64,000 bases of DNA from Liquidambar formosana. Its lineage: Eukaryota > Streptophyta > Magnoliopsida > Saxifragales > Altingiaceae. Of the stretch, positions 47,704 through 58,996 are shown in pieces (within the stretch, counting starts at the first letter, position 1; each line of letters starts with the position of its first letter). Below the pieces are notes generated by a model, which made no database searches, had not been told where the DNA came from, and was given only the letters and a program-made list of their open reading frames with translations. The translations under genes were made by a program, and so were the position numbers. Where the stretch lies: NCBI GenBank assembly GCA_039720395.1, contig CM077827.1, positions 23,154,375-23,218,374 on the forward strand. The letters run 5' to 3'.

Positions 47704-49361
47704 TGTTAGGATTATGCCCTAGAGCCAATCATAGAGATGATTGTTTAGGGATTAGGAACAATCATTTGATTTCATTTATGTATGTCACATTTATTATTGA
47801 TTTAATAAAAGGGCTTATTCTATTATGTTTATATGCATCATTTATATTTACATAATATGTCCATGGAGTTAGAGTTGAGAATATGGAATTACAAAGAGTT
47901 GTAATTTTGAGACTATAGATATATCTCTGTACTAAACTCCTTAAGCATTCCTAGTTGAAGGTTCACTATGATGGACAGTAATGAACCATAGGACTAGCAC
48001 TTGTTAGGTTGACTCTATAGGAGGATAGCTAGTCTCAAGCTATTTGTGTGGAGACACTACAACCAACAAGTGGGTGCCTATTATAAGAATAGGTACACTG
48101 AATGTGACCAAAGATATGAGATAAACTGAATGGAGTTTTATCCTGCCTGTCAATCAGTTTCTCATTGTTATAGTGGTACAAGTAATCCTTAGACCTGAGA
48201 CACCATAGTTGTCTTATGCATGTAGCTTTAGAAGTTTGATAACACTAAGTGCAAATCCTATTCAGGGGTTTGCAAAGGTGTTCATTGGCCCTACTGCTAT
48301 GTGTATGAAGGCATGTGAGTGATCAACAAGGGATCCATCACTCTCAGGAAAAAGAGAGAGAATGTCTCATATAGCATTCATAATATAACTCATTAAATCC
48401 ATGGCCATGGTAGGATGAATATGAAAAGAGTTTCATGAGTTCATCAATGAGTTGATATCTATGAATGAGTATAAAGTAATTGAACTAGGGACTTGACAGA
48501 CTTCCATGTCCTATTAGTTCAATTAGAGACATTGTGTTGAAGGAAGGATGCAATTGTAACTTATAAACTATAACAGAAGGGTTCTTTGTAAATGACTATT
48601 CACCTCATTAAGGATCACACCATGAGCCATATGCTAGGTGTTACTCATGGTTAGTAGAAGCCCTAATTGATATAAGTGAGTTATAATCAATTAGGGAATT
48701 GGAAGGAGTTCCAATTAGACCCTAAATGGAAAGAGTTCCATTGTGCACACCTCGTGCTATTCCTACTACTTAATGATGTGAACCCAATGGGTCACACACT
48801 GATCATGCAAGAAGGGCTTTAAAGTCTATGAGAGAAAGGGTTTTAGTGAATAAAGAATAGTTCTTTATAGGCCTATTTGTATTTGATACAAATAATAGGG
48901 GTTAATGTGCAATTAAGAGTAATTACACATAACCCTATTAGGGTTTCTTCCCCATGGCCAGCCCCCTTTAGTGGGCTGCCTATATAAGTCACACTTATGT
49001 GTGACATGGCAGAATAGGCTTGCACAATAAACCCTAGCCGTCCAGCCCCTTGGAGGCTCTCTTCTCTCTCTCTCTCTTCTCCACCTCTAGCAACAACAAG
49101 GAAGAAGAAAGAAAGGACTTGAAGCTCTAGCTAGGTGTGGATACCGTTGGAGGCAGCACACTTGGGCTGCTCATTCACCGCTGTCCGGAATCAAAGCTTG
49201 GAGCAAAAAGGAGAAGACAAAAATTCTGTAAGTGTTCTAACCCTCTTTGTAGTTAGGGTTTGATTTTGTGTTATGCATAGTTAGATTCATGGGATTGGGA
49301 ATCGTAAGAAAAATTTTTATATTCCGCACTTCTATTTTTCCCTCTTGTTCGATTCCCAACA
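47704..49361 (+). mobile_element. Solo LTR, family 1 (copy C), TSD AATCG
   Basis: Starts TGTTAGGATTATGCCCTAGA and ends CGATTCCCAACA, 1658 bp. The perfect 5-bp target duplication AATCG flanks it (47699-47703 and 49362-49366). A TATATAAG box lies at 48981-48988 with a CT-rich run about 75 bases on. It is inserted inside the solo Tat LTR, which lies inside the Tat-2 LTR: three layers with the order of events fixed by the duplications. Confidence 0.95.
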
Positions 49362-49569
49362 AATCGCCTCATGAAAACCCAGCCACCTGACCGTGGCCAG
49401 GGATTTTTGGTTCTAGAATATTCTAAGCTTATTCAACATTGAATCCTTGAAATTTTGGCTTTTGAATCACTCAAATTAGAGTTAAAATGAAGAATTTATG
49501 TCTGTTTGAAGTTCGAAGTCTGAAATGGGCTAGAATTTCAAAAACCGAGGAAACCTGAGATTGGTCTTG

Positions 49570-49619
49570 GGTGACCGGTTCACCCCAACCGGTCCAACCG
49601 GTTCACCCCAACCGGTCAC
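49570..49619. repeat. Doubled ACCGGT palindrome in the solo Tat LTR
   Basis: The 20-base unit ACCGGTTCACCCCAACCGGT occurs twice in a row with a two-base gap, giving four ACCGGT palindromes. The position in the LTR (about 650 bases from its start, after removing copy C) is close to that of the GC-rich palindrome of the Tat-1 LTR (about 710-790). The sequence is unrelated to it. Confidence 0.9.
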
Positions 49620-52379
49620 ACGAGCACTCCGTCCTGATTTGTCTCTTTTTGGGTTTTTGACGGAATAGGACTTTACCACTCCGAATTTCAGCCTTCTAAA
49701 GGACTTCTAAGCCTATTGGGAGGTAGTTTTGAGTTGTTTAACATCCATGGGATTTAATTACAGCCCTAGATTGGTTTTATGGTGAATTAATCTCAACCAT
49801 TGGTTCACATGGTTGGTTGGTTATAAATAGAGGCTCATTCATCAGCATAAAGGACTTTTGACACATCATATTCATAAGAGAGTTAGGGAGAACGAGTTTG
49901 CACACACCCATATCACTTGGAGGAGGCTTTCTACTGCAATTTCAAAGGAGAACTAGAAGGGAACCAAGCCAAAGAGAAAGAAGAACACAGCGAAGACCTT
50001 TGCTTTGTTGTAAGTCTCCTTTACATCCTTTTATGATTCCTTCTTCTTCTACTCCATTTTCTGCACAGTTATGGCTTAGAATTGATTTAGGAATCATATA
50101 TACTCTATATTTTAGAGTGTATATGATTCAAATATGATGTGAAATCATGCTAGTGGAATAGGATTGCGAATTGCTTGCTGTTAGGATAGTTTCTCTCTTA
50201 AGGATAGAGGTACGTTTTGCACAGAAAATTAGTTGATGTGTTTGGGCCATTTTCTCTTTGTGGTTCAATTATATGCATGATTTTAAGCATATTTTGTATA
50301 GGACACTTGCTATGTAAGCCTCATCTTCATAGGTGTATGGATGATTATTCTTTTCAAGGATAATTATCGTCCTTAGAGGGTGAGGTTGTGCATAGGTGCT
50401 TTCTGGAGTGTGTTTAAGTGCGCTGTGAGTTTCTTTTCATTCTTAGGTATATATTTTATGTAGGATATGTGAAAAAATCAATCATGCAGAGTGGTTTCTA
50501 CGTAAAATTATCTCCGAATAGTTTTACTTAAGAAAACTCGCCGTAAGGATGATTATTTCACATTCTTACATAAAGTATTTACCTAATGCATCATGTTAGA
50601 TTTTATTTTAATGTTTTGAATTGTCATATAATATTTTAATCATGGTAATTCATATTTAGCATGTTTTTTGATAGTTTTGTGCATGTCAGGGTGTTTAGAG
50701 CATATAGGAGCATATTAAGATTTTGTTTCTCTTTTGATTTTTGTTATTTGCATGAGTATTAGGTCATTATATGCATGTTTAGTATTCTTTCCAGATTTGA
50801 ATTAGGTCTCCTAATGATTATTTGAGCATGAATATGGTTGGTTTGAGATTAATAATTGCCCTATAGAATACATGGGGTAATTAATTGGTGTTTTCTCGAT
50901 ATTTCGGGATAATTTGCATACGGTAAGTGGTTCATAGTAAGTTGTGTGAATTGTTGTCTTCTCCCCCCTCGGGTTATTGTCTTTACTTTGGATTAGAAGT
51001 CCAAGTTTCCAACTCTCTTAAAATTCTGTTTTACTTAGAGTTCTATCTCCTTTAGAATTCTACTTTTCTAAAACTCCTTTTCAAATTAGAGTTCTATCTC
51101 CTTTAGAATTCTACTTTTCTTAAACTTCTTTTTGGATAAGAGTTCTATCTTTTTTCGAATTCTATCTTTTCTTAAATTCCTATTTTTGGAAACTCCTAAG
51201 TTTTTTAAAACCTTTCTTAAGTTTGAAACTTAGGGTTTATAGTTCATTGTAAAGGGAGTAACCCCTTCTCAATCGAACTACATGGACTTTGATCCTTACA
51301 TCTTTGTATATAAGGTACGTAGGCACTCATTTGATGTTCAAGTCCGCCCTAGGATACTAAGTATCCTAGGTTTTATTTTTCTTTTTATCCATTTGTCCAT
51401 CACATATATTGCTATAGGAGTAGGATGGACCTATGCTTCATCATTTATCCATTACATATTTGTTAGAGGAATAGGATGGACCCATACTTATTCATTTATC
51501 CATCACATATGATTGCTAGAGGAGTAGGATGGATTTGTTTCTTATTCTCTATCTCTTTACCTGCTTTCCATACCTCTCCTATTTGTCACAGATGTTTACA
51601 TGCTTTGTGGATGTTTATTGCTTTATGAATGTTCATGGATGGATATGGATGATTTATGGATGATTCTTTACATATGCATGGTGACTAATTAGGAAGTGAT
51701 TGAAATAGCCCATATAAATTCAGAGACCCATTTTGGGGCGATGTGGGTGCCTATAGGATGTTTCCTAGAACCTTCCCACATCGTAAATTAGTCTCTGATT
51801 CCTCTCTTGTTTTGATTAGACCTGCTTTTCCTTGATCGGAGTCATGTGTTTGGTTTTTTAAAGGTTTCTTTTTAAAACTATTTTCATGGTTTTCCTTTTT
51901 TCCTTAAAAAATGAGGTGGTGACTCCTTGTTTGTTATGTTTTTGTGAACCTTTTAAAAACCAGATTTTTATTAATTTAAATTTCTACATGTCTTTTTAAA
52001 AGAAGGGTTTTCCTTCCCCCCATATTGAAACCCATGGTTCACACTAGGGTTCCTGGGAGTCCCTCCCCGGATTGCTCTTTCTTCCCCATCCCAAATGGAT
52101 TCTAACTCTCGGGTTGGACAATCCTCACAGACAGGAAACGTGGTTTCAGAAAAATAAGGTAAGGTGCATACGCAACCCTAGTAGTTGCATACACATAGTG
52201 CGTACTCATCTAGTGGGGATGCTTACGCACGGCTTCTTTATGTAATTTTGCTAAAGTCTTGCTGTGATTCTGCAGGCTGGCTCAGGATCATTTCACGTGC
52301 TTTAGGTCGAACAATAATTATCATCATTGGGATAAAAAGGATTCAGAATTATTAGGTGGTATAAAATGGGGTGTCTATA

Positions 52380-52640
52380 GTTGCCCCTCTTTCGATGTTA
52401 CTTGCTCAACAAGTTACATCAGAAGACTTTATAGATCGGACCACTTTGACCAACTAATGATTCAAAATCAAAGTTCAAAACAGCAATTTGGGTCGAAATT
52501 AGGGATCACCTAACTTACCTACGTACTCCTTACAGAGATCAGACCCATCGTAGTTCAAAAGTAATAAAATGAATCTTCATTCCGGTAGTGTTGAAGTAAA
52601 AAGCAGAGATAATCATTTCAAGTTTTAAGAGGCAATGACT
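52380..52640 (-). other. 3' internal region of Tat-2 with PPT
   Basis: Next to the LTR lies the candidate polypurine tract (GAAAGAGGGGCAAC on the minus strand, at 52380-52396), where second-strand synthesis would start. The rest is non-coding. Confidence 0.6.
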
Positions 52641-53165
52641 CCGACAGAGGCCTGCAATCGTGTGAATGAGTCCTAGGCGAGGACGAACCTTGAAGAAGGC
52701 TCACAGTCATGTGAATGAGTCCTATCGGGAGGACGAACCTTGAAGAAGGCCCAAAAAACGAGCTTTAACGAAAGCAAACCTTGAAGAAAGCCAAAGAATG
52801 ATAAAAACAGGCCTTAACGAAGGCAGACCTTGAAGAAGGCCCATGAATGATGTGAACGGGCCTTAACGAAGGCGAACCTTGAAGAAGGCCTCTAACTGAT
52901 ATGAATGGGCCTTAACAAAAGCAGACCTTGAAGAAGGCCCATAAATGATGTGAATAGGCCTTAACGAAGGCGGACCTTGAAGAAGGCCTCTAACTGATAT
53001 GAACGGGCCTTAACGAAGGCACACCTTAAAGAAGGCCCATGAATGATGTGAACGGGCTTTAATGAAGGCAGACCTTGAAGAAGGCCTCTAACTGATATGA
53101 ATAGGCCTTAACGAAAGCAGACCTTGAAGAAGGCCCATGAATGATGTAAATGGGCCTTGACGAAG
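52640..53165. repeat. 49-bp tandem array in a 98-bp alternating dimer
   Basis: A core phrase GGCCTTAACGAAGGC followed by GACCTTGAAGAAGGC repeats every 49 bases. Two alternating linkers (CCATGAATGATGTGAACG and CTCTAACTGATATGAA) make a 98-bp higher-order unit: the CCCAT/A-AATGATG linker recurs at 52840, 52938, 53036 and 53134, exactly 98 apart. More diverged units occur before 52800. The array contains inverted CCTTNANGAAGG steps. Frames through it contain stops, so it is non-coding. Tandem arrays in this part of Tat/Ogre elements are known. Confidence 0.93.
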
Positions 53166-53940
53166 ACGGCCCTAATTTAGGTGGTTCAAACCTTATTGGA
53201 AATGAATCAAGAATTTAGCGAGGATCAAGGGTAATAGCTTACTTACCTGTCCTTTCATACGTTTTGCGTACGTAGAAGAAGTCCATACGTATGCCTTATC
53301 TGTCTGCGTCCGTACCCTGTGCGTACGCATTATATAGTAGTTCTCAACAATAGTTATGGTATGATGAATGCATGTCCTAATTTTTTTTCTTTATTTGGAT
53401 GATAGTTGACGATTCCTGAGACTGAGTTTGTCTATTAGATGATAAGCAAACTCAAGCAGATGTGCATCGACCAGTCATAGACCATTTTGCACCTGTGTGG
53501 GGGGTCCTAGACAGAGTGGTAGTGGTGACAGTGATAGTAACGATGATGATGATGACAGAGGTGATGAGGAGCAGAACGTGGCATAGCCTCGTGGCGGTGC
53601 TAGCTCGTCCAATACCCGTTAGTTTATTTCATTTGTGGAATAGCTTTATTACTCATCTGGATATTTATTTATTTTACTTTGGATATTTTTTTTGGGGTTG
53701 TACTTAAACACTTTACTTTTGGTATTGCTTTCTTTTAATTGCCTACTTCCTTTATAGCTTTGATTGCTTGCTCTTGTTTCTCCCATGTGAATGTTAGTTT
53801 ATCCCTTTGGAACTTTGATATCGACATACCCATTTGGTGTAATGGCGACTCGTGGCGAAACAGCCAATGTGAGTAAGCAACCGGATGCACAAAAACCAGA
53901 TTAGGATGGGTTATTTGGACCCAATGTGAATTTAGGACAG
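53166..53940. other. Spacer between tandem array and antisense ORF promoter
   Basis: No convincing gene. Contains GCGTACGC-like motifs at about 53264-53274 and 53319-53330 and a GATGATGATGAC run at about 53541-53555. The ORF at 53462-53707 has no recognisable domain. Confidence 0.45.
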
Positions 53941-54066
53941 GTGCGTACACACCCATTTATCTCACGTACGCACCCTGATGTGTACGCATCAACAATATCT
54001 GCGTACACACCGTGTATTGAGTCTTTATTCTTCTTGGACTAGGAGTCTTGATTTTCTCTATAAAAG
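53941..54066 (+). promoter_or_regulatory. Promoter-like region of the antisense ORF
   Basis: TATAAAAG sits at 54059-54066, about 42 bases before the ATG at 54108, an ordinary plant core-promoter spacing with a short leader. Between 53941 and 54012, four GCGTAC-type motifs occur in both orientations (GTGCGTACACACC, ACGTACGCACC, TGTACGCATC, GCGTACACACC). It faces away from the Tat-2 LTR promoter and so would drive the antisense ORF independently. The promoter call is inference from motif and spacing. Confidence 0.5.
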
Positions 54067-54107
54067 TGAACGTCCCTCTCCCTTTTGCTTCCAAAAACCA
54101 GAAGGCG

Positions 54108-55395
54108 ATGGGAGACTCTGAGACACGAAAGATCATCCTACAGTGGTTCCGCAGCCTAGACCGTCAAGCTCGGGATGAATTCAACATGAAGTTCAATCTT
54201 CCCTCCCTATTTGATTACTGTATGGTGAATATCAATCTCCCTTTCTTGCATGTGGTGACAGAATTTTGGGACCCTCATCGGTATGTCTTCCATTTTAACA
54301 AGACAGAATTATGCCCTACCATAGAAGAATTTGGTGCCATCTTGGGTCGCAATCAATTTTCTCAAATTTTGCTCCCGACTGTCGATCTTATCAAGGCTGA
54401 CGAGCTTTCAACCGCTTTTGGAATTTCTCTGAAAGTTGCTCATGCATGGTGTTCAAACTATCATGTCGACCTTTTATTTGTGGTGACCCATTTTCAGAGT
54501 CAGCTTATTCGGACAATTGGCAGTCTCTGAGACTATTACCTGAGCGTGTTATGCTTCTGCGTGATATCCATTGTCTTTTTAACGATCCTGGTAAGTTTCT
54601 TGTATCTCTAGTGCGCATCTTGCCCCAACTTAGAGAAAAGAACCTGTGCATGATGATTTTAGAAAATACCTTAAATAGCCTAGACAAAGTGGCTCGTAGC
54701 GAGAGCTCAACAATCGGTGGCAGTCCTTTGCTTCTGCAGGTTCCGTAGTTCTGCCTATGTTGCATACACATCTGTATGTTATGCGTATGCATATTGCGTC
54801 CACAGTGGATTCCAGTGCATACGCACCATGATAGTCATTCTGACCCTTCTCTATCTTCTGTAGATTTTGCTCCTCGAGCGGCTACAACTGATCCCTAAGC
54901 CTGTGGAATGCCTGTGGCTTTACCAACCTCAGTATTATCGGCATCGTTCGCTTCCGAAGCCTTTCCCTAAGGATAAAGTCATTCGTGACATGCTGACCAA
55001 TATGCCTTGTCATAGCATTCGCTAGTATTGTCCGTGGTGGAAAATTCGCGACATGACTTTGAGGCTAGTGTTGCCCCAGTGCGTATCCTGGCCGGCTTGT
55101 CAAGGGTATCTTTCTGTTTTGTTCTTCGTATTCAGAGAGTTTTTATTGCCTCAGAACCCAATCAATAGAGATCATCTTGGCTATACCTGTCTTTTGTGGT
55201 TCCGAATCATTTAGCGCATTCAGGAACTATGGTCATCATGGATTCAGATTCATCAGGTTGCTGCTCCCAAAGTTATTAGCCCCTCTGCTTTGTATTATGT
55301 GTGGCTTGCTTAAGATCTCAAGTCGTCGGACTCAGCAGAGAATTAGCACAAGAGAAAGACGAGTGGAGCAAAAGATACAGCGCTTAAGAAGATGA
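54108..55395 (+). pseudogene. Antisense extra ORF of Tat-2, DUF7745/plant-mobile-domain-like
   Basis: The start at 54108 (MGDSETRKIILQWFRSLDRQ) was chosen over an in-frame ATG at 54048 because a TATA box lies between them. The segment FWDPHRYVFHFNKTELCPTI, then EEFGAILG, matches the opening motif of DUF7745 / plant mobile domain proteins found in plant transposons. The frame shifts between about 54446 and 54530. An intron of 124 bases at 54740-54863 (CAG|GTTCCG ... CTGTAG|ATT) joins the two halves in frame. The second exon carries KPVECLWLYQPQYYRHRSL and WWKIRDMTLR and has a stop near 55022 and later breaks. The tail is basic (EQKIQRLRR). It lies head-on to the Tat-2 integrase. Its role in the element is unknown. 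Confidence 0.6.
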
Positions 55396-55581
55396 AGAAA
55401 TGATCTGCAATGTTATTGCTCCCCTAATAGTTTATATTGTATTATGTCTTCATTCCCCTTTTTAGACTTATTAATCAAATAAATGACCTTCGAAGTATTA
55501 GTTGAAATCATCAATAAAGTGAAATTATTTCAATTATCTTTAGCATCGATTGGATCCCTTGTCCATACAGAATTAGTCCAC
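55396..55581. other. Convergent spacer between antisense ORF and integrase
   Basis: AT-rich, with AATAAA-like signals on the plus strand (about 55476-55482) and no coding capacity. It would serve as the 3' region for both converging genes. Confidence 0.4.
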
Positions 55582-56751
55582 TTAAATATAATATTTTCGC
55601 AATCAATCCATATTGATGGGGTTTGTAAACTCGTTCCCTTCCTCATCCATGATTTGAACGGTTCCACCTGGAAATATGGTCTTGATAATGTATGGGCCTA
55701 CCTAGTTCGGTTTGAACTTACCCCTAGGATCTTAGACATGGGCTAATACTTCTTTCAGCACTAGGTCTCCTTCCTTTAGGTTTCTCGGTTTCACCCTTTC
55801 GTTGAATGCCTTGGCTACTTGTTGTTGGTAACCTTGCACGTGGTACAAGGCCTTGAGTCTCTTTTTATCTAAGAGAGCTAGCTGTTCGTATCGTCTTCTT
55901 AACTATTCAGCTTCTGGGATTTGATTTTCCATCATGACCCTCAGTGACTCCATTTCCAATTCCACTAGTAATACCGCCTCCATGCCATATACCAAGGAAT
56001 AAGGAGTTTCCCCAGTTGACATTCTAATGCATGTTCGATATCCCCATAACGCATATGGTAGCCTGTCTGCCCAGTCTGTATATGTCTTGGCTGATTTAAC
56101 TAAGATGCGCTTGACATTCTTATTAGCTGCTTCTATTGCCTCGTTGGTTTGTGGCCTGTAAGGCGAGGATTTATGATGCTTGATGAGGTATTTCTGGAAC
56201 ACCTCCTGGACTTCTCCTTGGCAATGTAGTCCGTTATCCGAAATGACTTCATGAGGTATCCCATACCTACATATAATGTTTTTCTCGATGAACTTTGCTA
56301 CGTGCTTAGCTTTTATCTCTGTATAGGCTGCTGCTTCTACCCATTTGGTGAAATAATCGATGGCCACCAATATATACTCGTGCCCGCCTACTGCTTTTAA
56401 TGTGATCTTCCCAATGATGTTAATCCCCCAGACTGAGAACGGCCATGGTGATGTTAACTGGTGTAACTCAATTGGGGGTATATATTGCGTATTGGAATAG
56501 ACTTGGCCTTGGTAACATTTCTTCACATACTGTATGCAATCTGACTCTATAGTTGACCAATAATAACCTAATCTGATTAGCTTTTTTGATAGCATCATTC
56601 CGCTTATGTGTGGTCCGCATACCCCTTTATGTACCTCAGTAATCAACACGCGGGCTGCTCCTTTATCCAGGCACAGTAAATATGTGCCATTGTGTGATCT
56701 CTTGAACAGCCTTCCCCCACACATAATGTACTGTGTAGCCAACAGCCTCAA
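55582..56751 (-). pseudogene. Tat-2 integrase, first catalytic Asp lost
   Basis: A 282-codon open stretch (55903-56751) carries the zinc-type end (HISGMMLSKKL... CIQYVKKCYQGQ, where the second Cys of CxxC is Gln-flanked and degraded), the core with WGINIIG where the family has WGIDIIG, VISDNGLH (second Asp) and EAANKN (Glu). The C-terminal GPYIIKTIFPGG module lies at about 55635-55680 after several stops. Asp-to-Asn at the first position removes the DDE triad. Confidence 0.9.
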
Positions 56752-56793
56752 TGCCCTATGATCTTTCTTGTCTGCTCCCTCTGGATATCTGCC

Positions 56794-57416
56794 CTACTCT
56801 AGAAAGTTCTGAATATCGAAATACCATGGCTCACCATCATTAGGTTCTCCATCTACGGTCATGACCATAGTTTCATAAACCAGTTGGGATTTTTGTTGTT
56901 CAGTAAGGGGTTGCAGGTGAACTCCTGTAGGGATATTGATTAGTGAGGCCAAGGTGGCTAAAGCATTGATGAATTGATTTTGGGCTCTTAGCAAAGGGGT
57001 AAAGGTTATTTTTTTTAGAATTTCTAGGCTAGGCTTTCAAGATAGCTTTGGTAAGGCTTCAGGTGTTCCTCTTTGGTTTTCCATATGTTTTGAACTTGTG
57101 CGATGACCAATGCTGAATCCCTGAAAACTTCCACTTCTTGTACTCCTAGTGCTAGCAATGCTTCTAATCCTGCTATACACGCTTCGTATTTTGCCGTGTT
57201 ATTAGAGTTCCAGAAATTCAGTTTGATTGATAATGGTACGTGAGAGTCGTATAGTGCAATAAGAATAACTCCAACCCCATCTCCATACTTATTCGAGGCT
57301 CCATCAAAGTACATCTTCCATACTTTTGCACACTCCACTAGAAAGAGATTCTCGTCTGGGAAATCATCCTTGAGAGGTTGCCCTATGATTAGATGCTCAG
57401 CACAGTATTTTGCCAC
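56794..57416 (-). pseudogene. Tat-2 second (archaeal-like) RNase H
   Basis: Shows MYFDGASNKYG (first Asp present), AKYEACIAGLEALLALGVQE, FRDSALVIAQ and FINALATLASL (final Asp replaced by Asn). A break at 56995-57023 separates the last motif. It corresponds to 30595-31152 of Tat-1. Confidence 0.88.
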
Positions 57417-58996
57417 TACTCTTCCTTTTATTGCTTTCTTAGTTACGTAGGTTAGATCGAACCCTGCCAGCAGAAATAGCTATCGTGATAACCGCCAGTT
57501 CAACGCAGGTTTTTCAAATAGGTATTTAAGGGGATCCATCCAAGAGAGAACCCATACTTCATAATGTACTAGGATGTGTTTTAACTTCTAGACAGCCCAA
57601 ACTAACGTGAAACATGATTTTTCCACCATAGTGTACCTTGTCTCATATCCGTGCAGCTTCTTGCTTAGGTAGTAGATGGCGTGTTTATACCCCTGATCAT
57701 CTTGCTGTGCCAACATACCCCCCCATGGCTTCCTTTAAGATTGATAGGTACAACAATAAAGGTTTCCCCAGGCGTGGTGGAACCAAGATCGGTGGATTGG
57801 TCAGATACTCTTTTATGGCTTCAAAAGCTTATTGACATTAGTCATTCCACACTTTAGGTTCTCCCTTTTTTGGCAGCTTAAAGATGGGCTCACAGGTCGA
57901 CGTGAGTCTTGCTATGAACCTGCTAATGTACTGTAATCTCCCCAGGAAACACCTTATTTCTTTCTCTGTCTTTGGTGGCTGCATCTTCATTATAGCCTTA
58001 ATTTTACTAGGATCGACCTCTATTCCTCTGTTTGTCACAACGTGTCCCAAGAGCTTCCCCGATGTTACCCCGAACGTATATTTTTGTAGAGTCAACCTCA
58101 GCTTAAATTCTCAGATTCTTCTAAAAAATTTCTTCAGGTTGTATAAGTGACCTTCCTTGGTCTCCCACTTCACTATCATATCATCTACGTACACTTCCAC
58201 CTCTCGGTGCATCATGTCATGTAGCAATGTTGTGGCTATTCGTTGGTAGGTTGCTTCTGCATTCTTTAGCCCAAACGGCATCACCGTATAACAGTACGTC
58301 CCCTACCGGGTAGTAAAGGTCATCTTAGTCATGTCTTTTGGTGCCATCTGGATTTGGTTGTATCCGGAGAAACCGTTCATAAATGACATTAACGCACTCG
58401 CTGCTGTGTTGTTGACCAGAACATCTATATGAAGAAGGAGGAAATCGTCATTTGGGCATGCCTTGTGAGGTCCTGTTAATCCACGCACATTCGAACCCAT
58501 CCATCTTTCTTTGGCACCGGCACTATGTTTGCTATCCAATCGGCTTAATCCACTGCTTGTATGAATCCCACTCTCAACAACTTAGTGACTTCTTCTTTTA
58601 CTTTTAGCTGCGATTCAGGTTGCATTCTCCTAAGTCACTGTTTTACGAGCTTGAATCCTTCTTTGATGGGGATGCATTGTTGCACGATTTCAGGATCTAT
58701 TCTGGGCATGTCTTCATATGACCATGCGAACACATCTTGAAACTCATGTAACAGTGCAATGAGATCGGATTGCTCAGTCATAATTAATGTGGAACCAATT
58801 TGTATATTCTTAGGATTTTCTTCAGTGCCTAAGTTAATGATTATAGTTTCACTTTTTAATGGTTCAATATTCCTTTCATGATCCTCATTGATTACTTTAT
58901 TTAAATTGGGATCTTCAGACATTAATGCAATATATTCTTCGAGGGACACATCAACAAAAGCAAAATCAGAATTTATTTCATCATTAAAAGGGGCAG
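57417..58996 (-). pseudogene. Tat-2 reverse transcriptase and RT-linked RNase H
   Basis: Recognisable blocks in different frames: DVFAWSYEDMPRIDPE (about 58675-58720), SFMNGFSGYNQIQMAPKDM (about 58325-58390), the catalytic block near 58165-58200, then LLGHVVTNRGIEVDPSKIKA and FLGRLQYISRFIA (57838-58095). Stops and frameshifts are frequent, more so than in Tat-1. The 5' part is cut at 58996 by the solo LTR copy D. Confidence 0.88.

Larger units (their letters stand above)
47261..52043 (+). mobile_element. Solo Tat-family LTR, TSD CTAGG, itself interrupted
   Basis: Starts TGTAGACACCCTATTTTCAC and ends AACCCATGGTTCACA. CTAGG lies on both sides (47256-47260 and 52044-52048). The length without the inner insertion is 3120 bases, similar in size and design to the Tat-1 LTR. 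No PBS, PPT or internal region is attached, so it is a solo LTR. A TATAAATA box lies at 49822-49829 and the GAGTCACCACCTC-like phrase on the minus strand near its end (about 51910-51925) matches the other Tat LTRs. It is nested inside the Tat-2 3' LTR, in opposite orientation. Confidence 0.9.
45847..52379 (-). repeat. 3' LTR of Tat-2, split by two nested solo LTRs
   Basis: The right part (52049-52379) on the minus strand starts TATAGACACCCCATTTTATA directly after a purine-rich tract (GAAAGAGGGGCAAC). The left part (45847-47260) ends with the GAGTCGCCACC phrase shared with the other Tat LTRs, about 35 bases from the LTR terminus. The two parts are joined at the CTAGG target duplication. The net LTR is about 1.75 kb. 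It carries several GCGTACGC-like palindromes. A TATAAATA box on the minus strand lies at about 47241-47248, next to the insertion point. The left boundary at 45847 is inferred from the TG start. Confidence 0.72.

Noticed and set aside
52640..53165. Possible CRISPR-like array
   Set aside because: The host is a plant, the repeats are continuous with no unique spacers, and the 98-bp alternation is that of a minisatellite within a retroelement.
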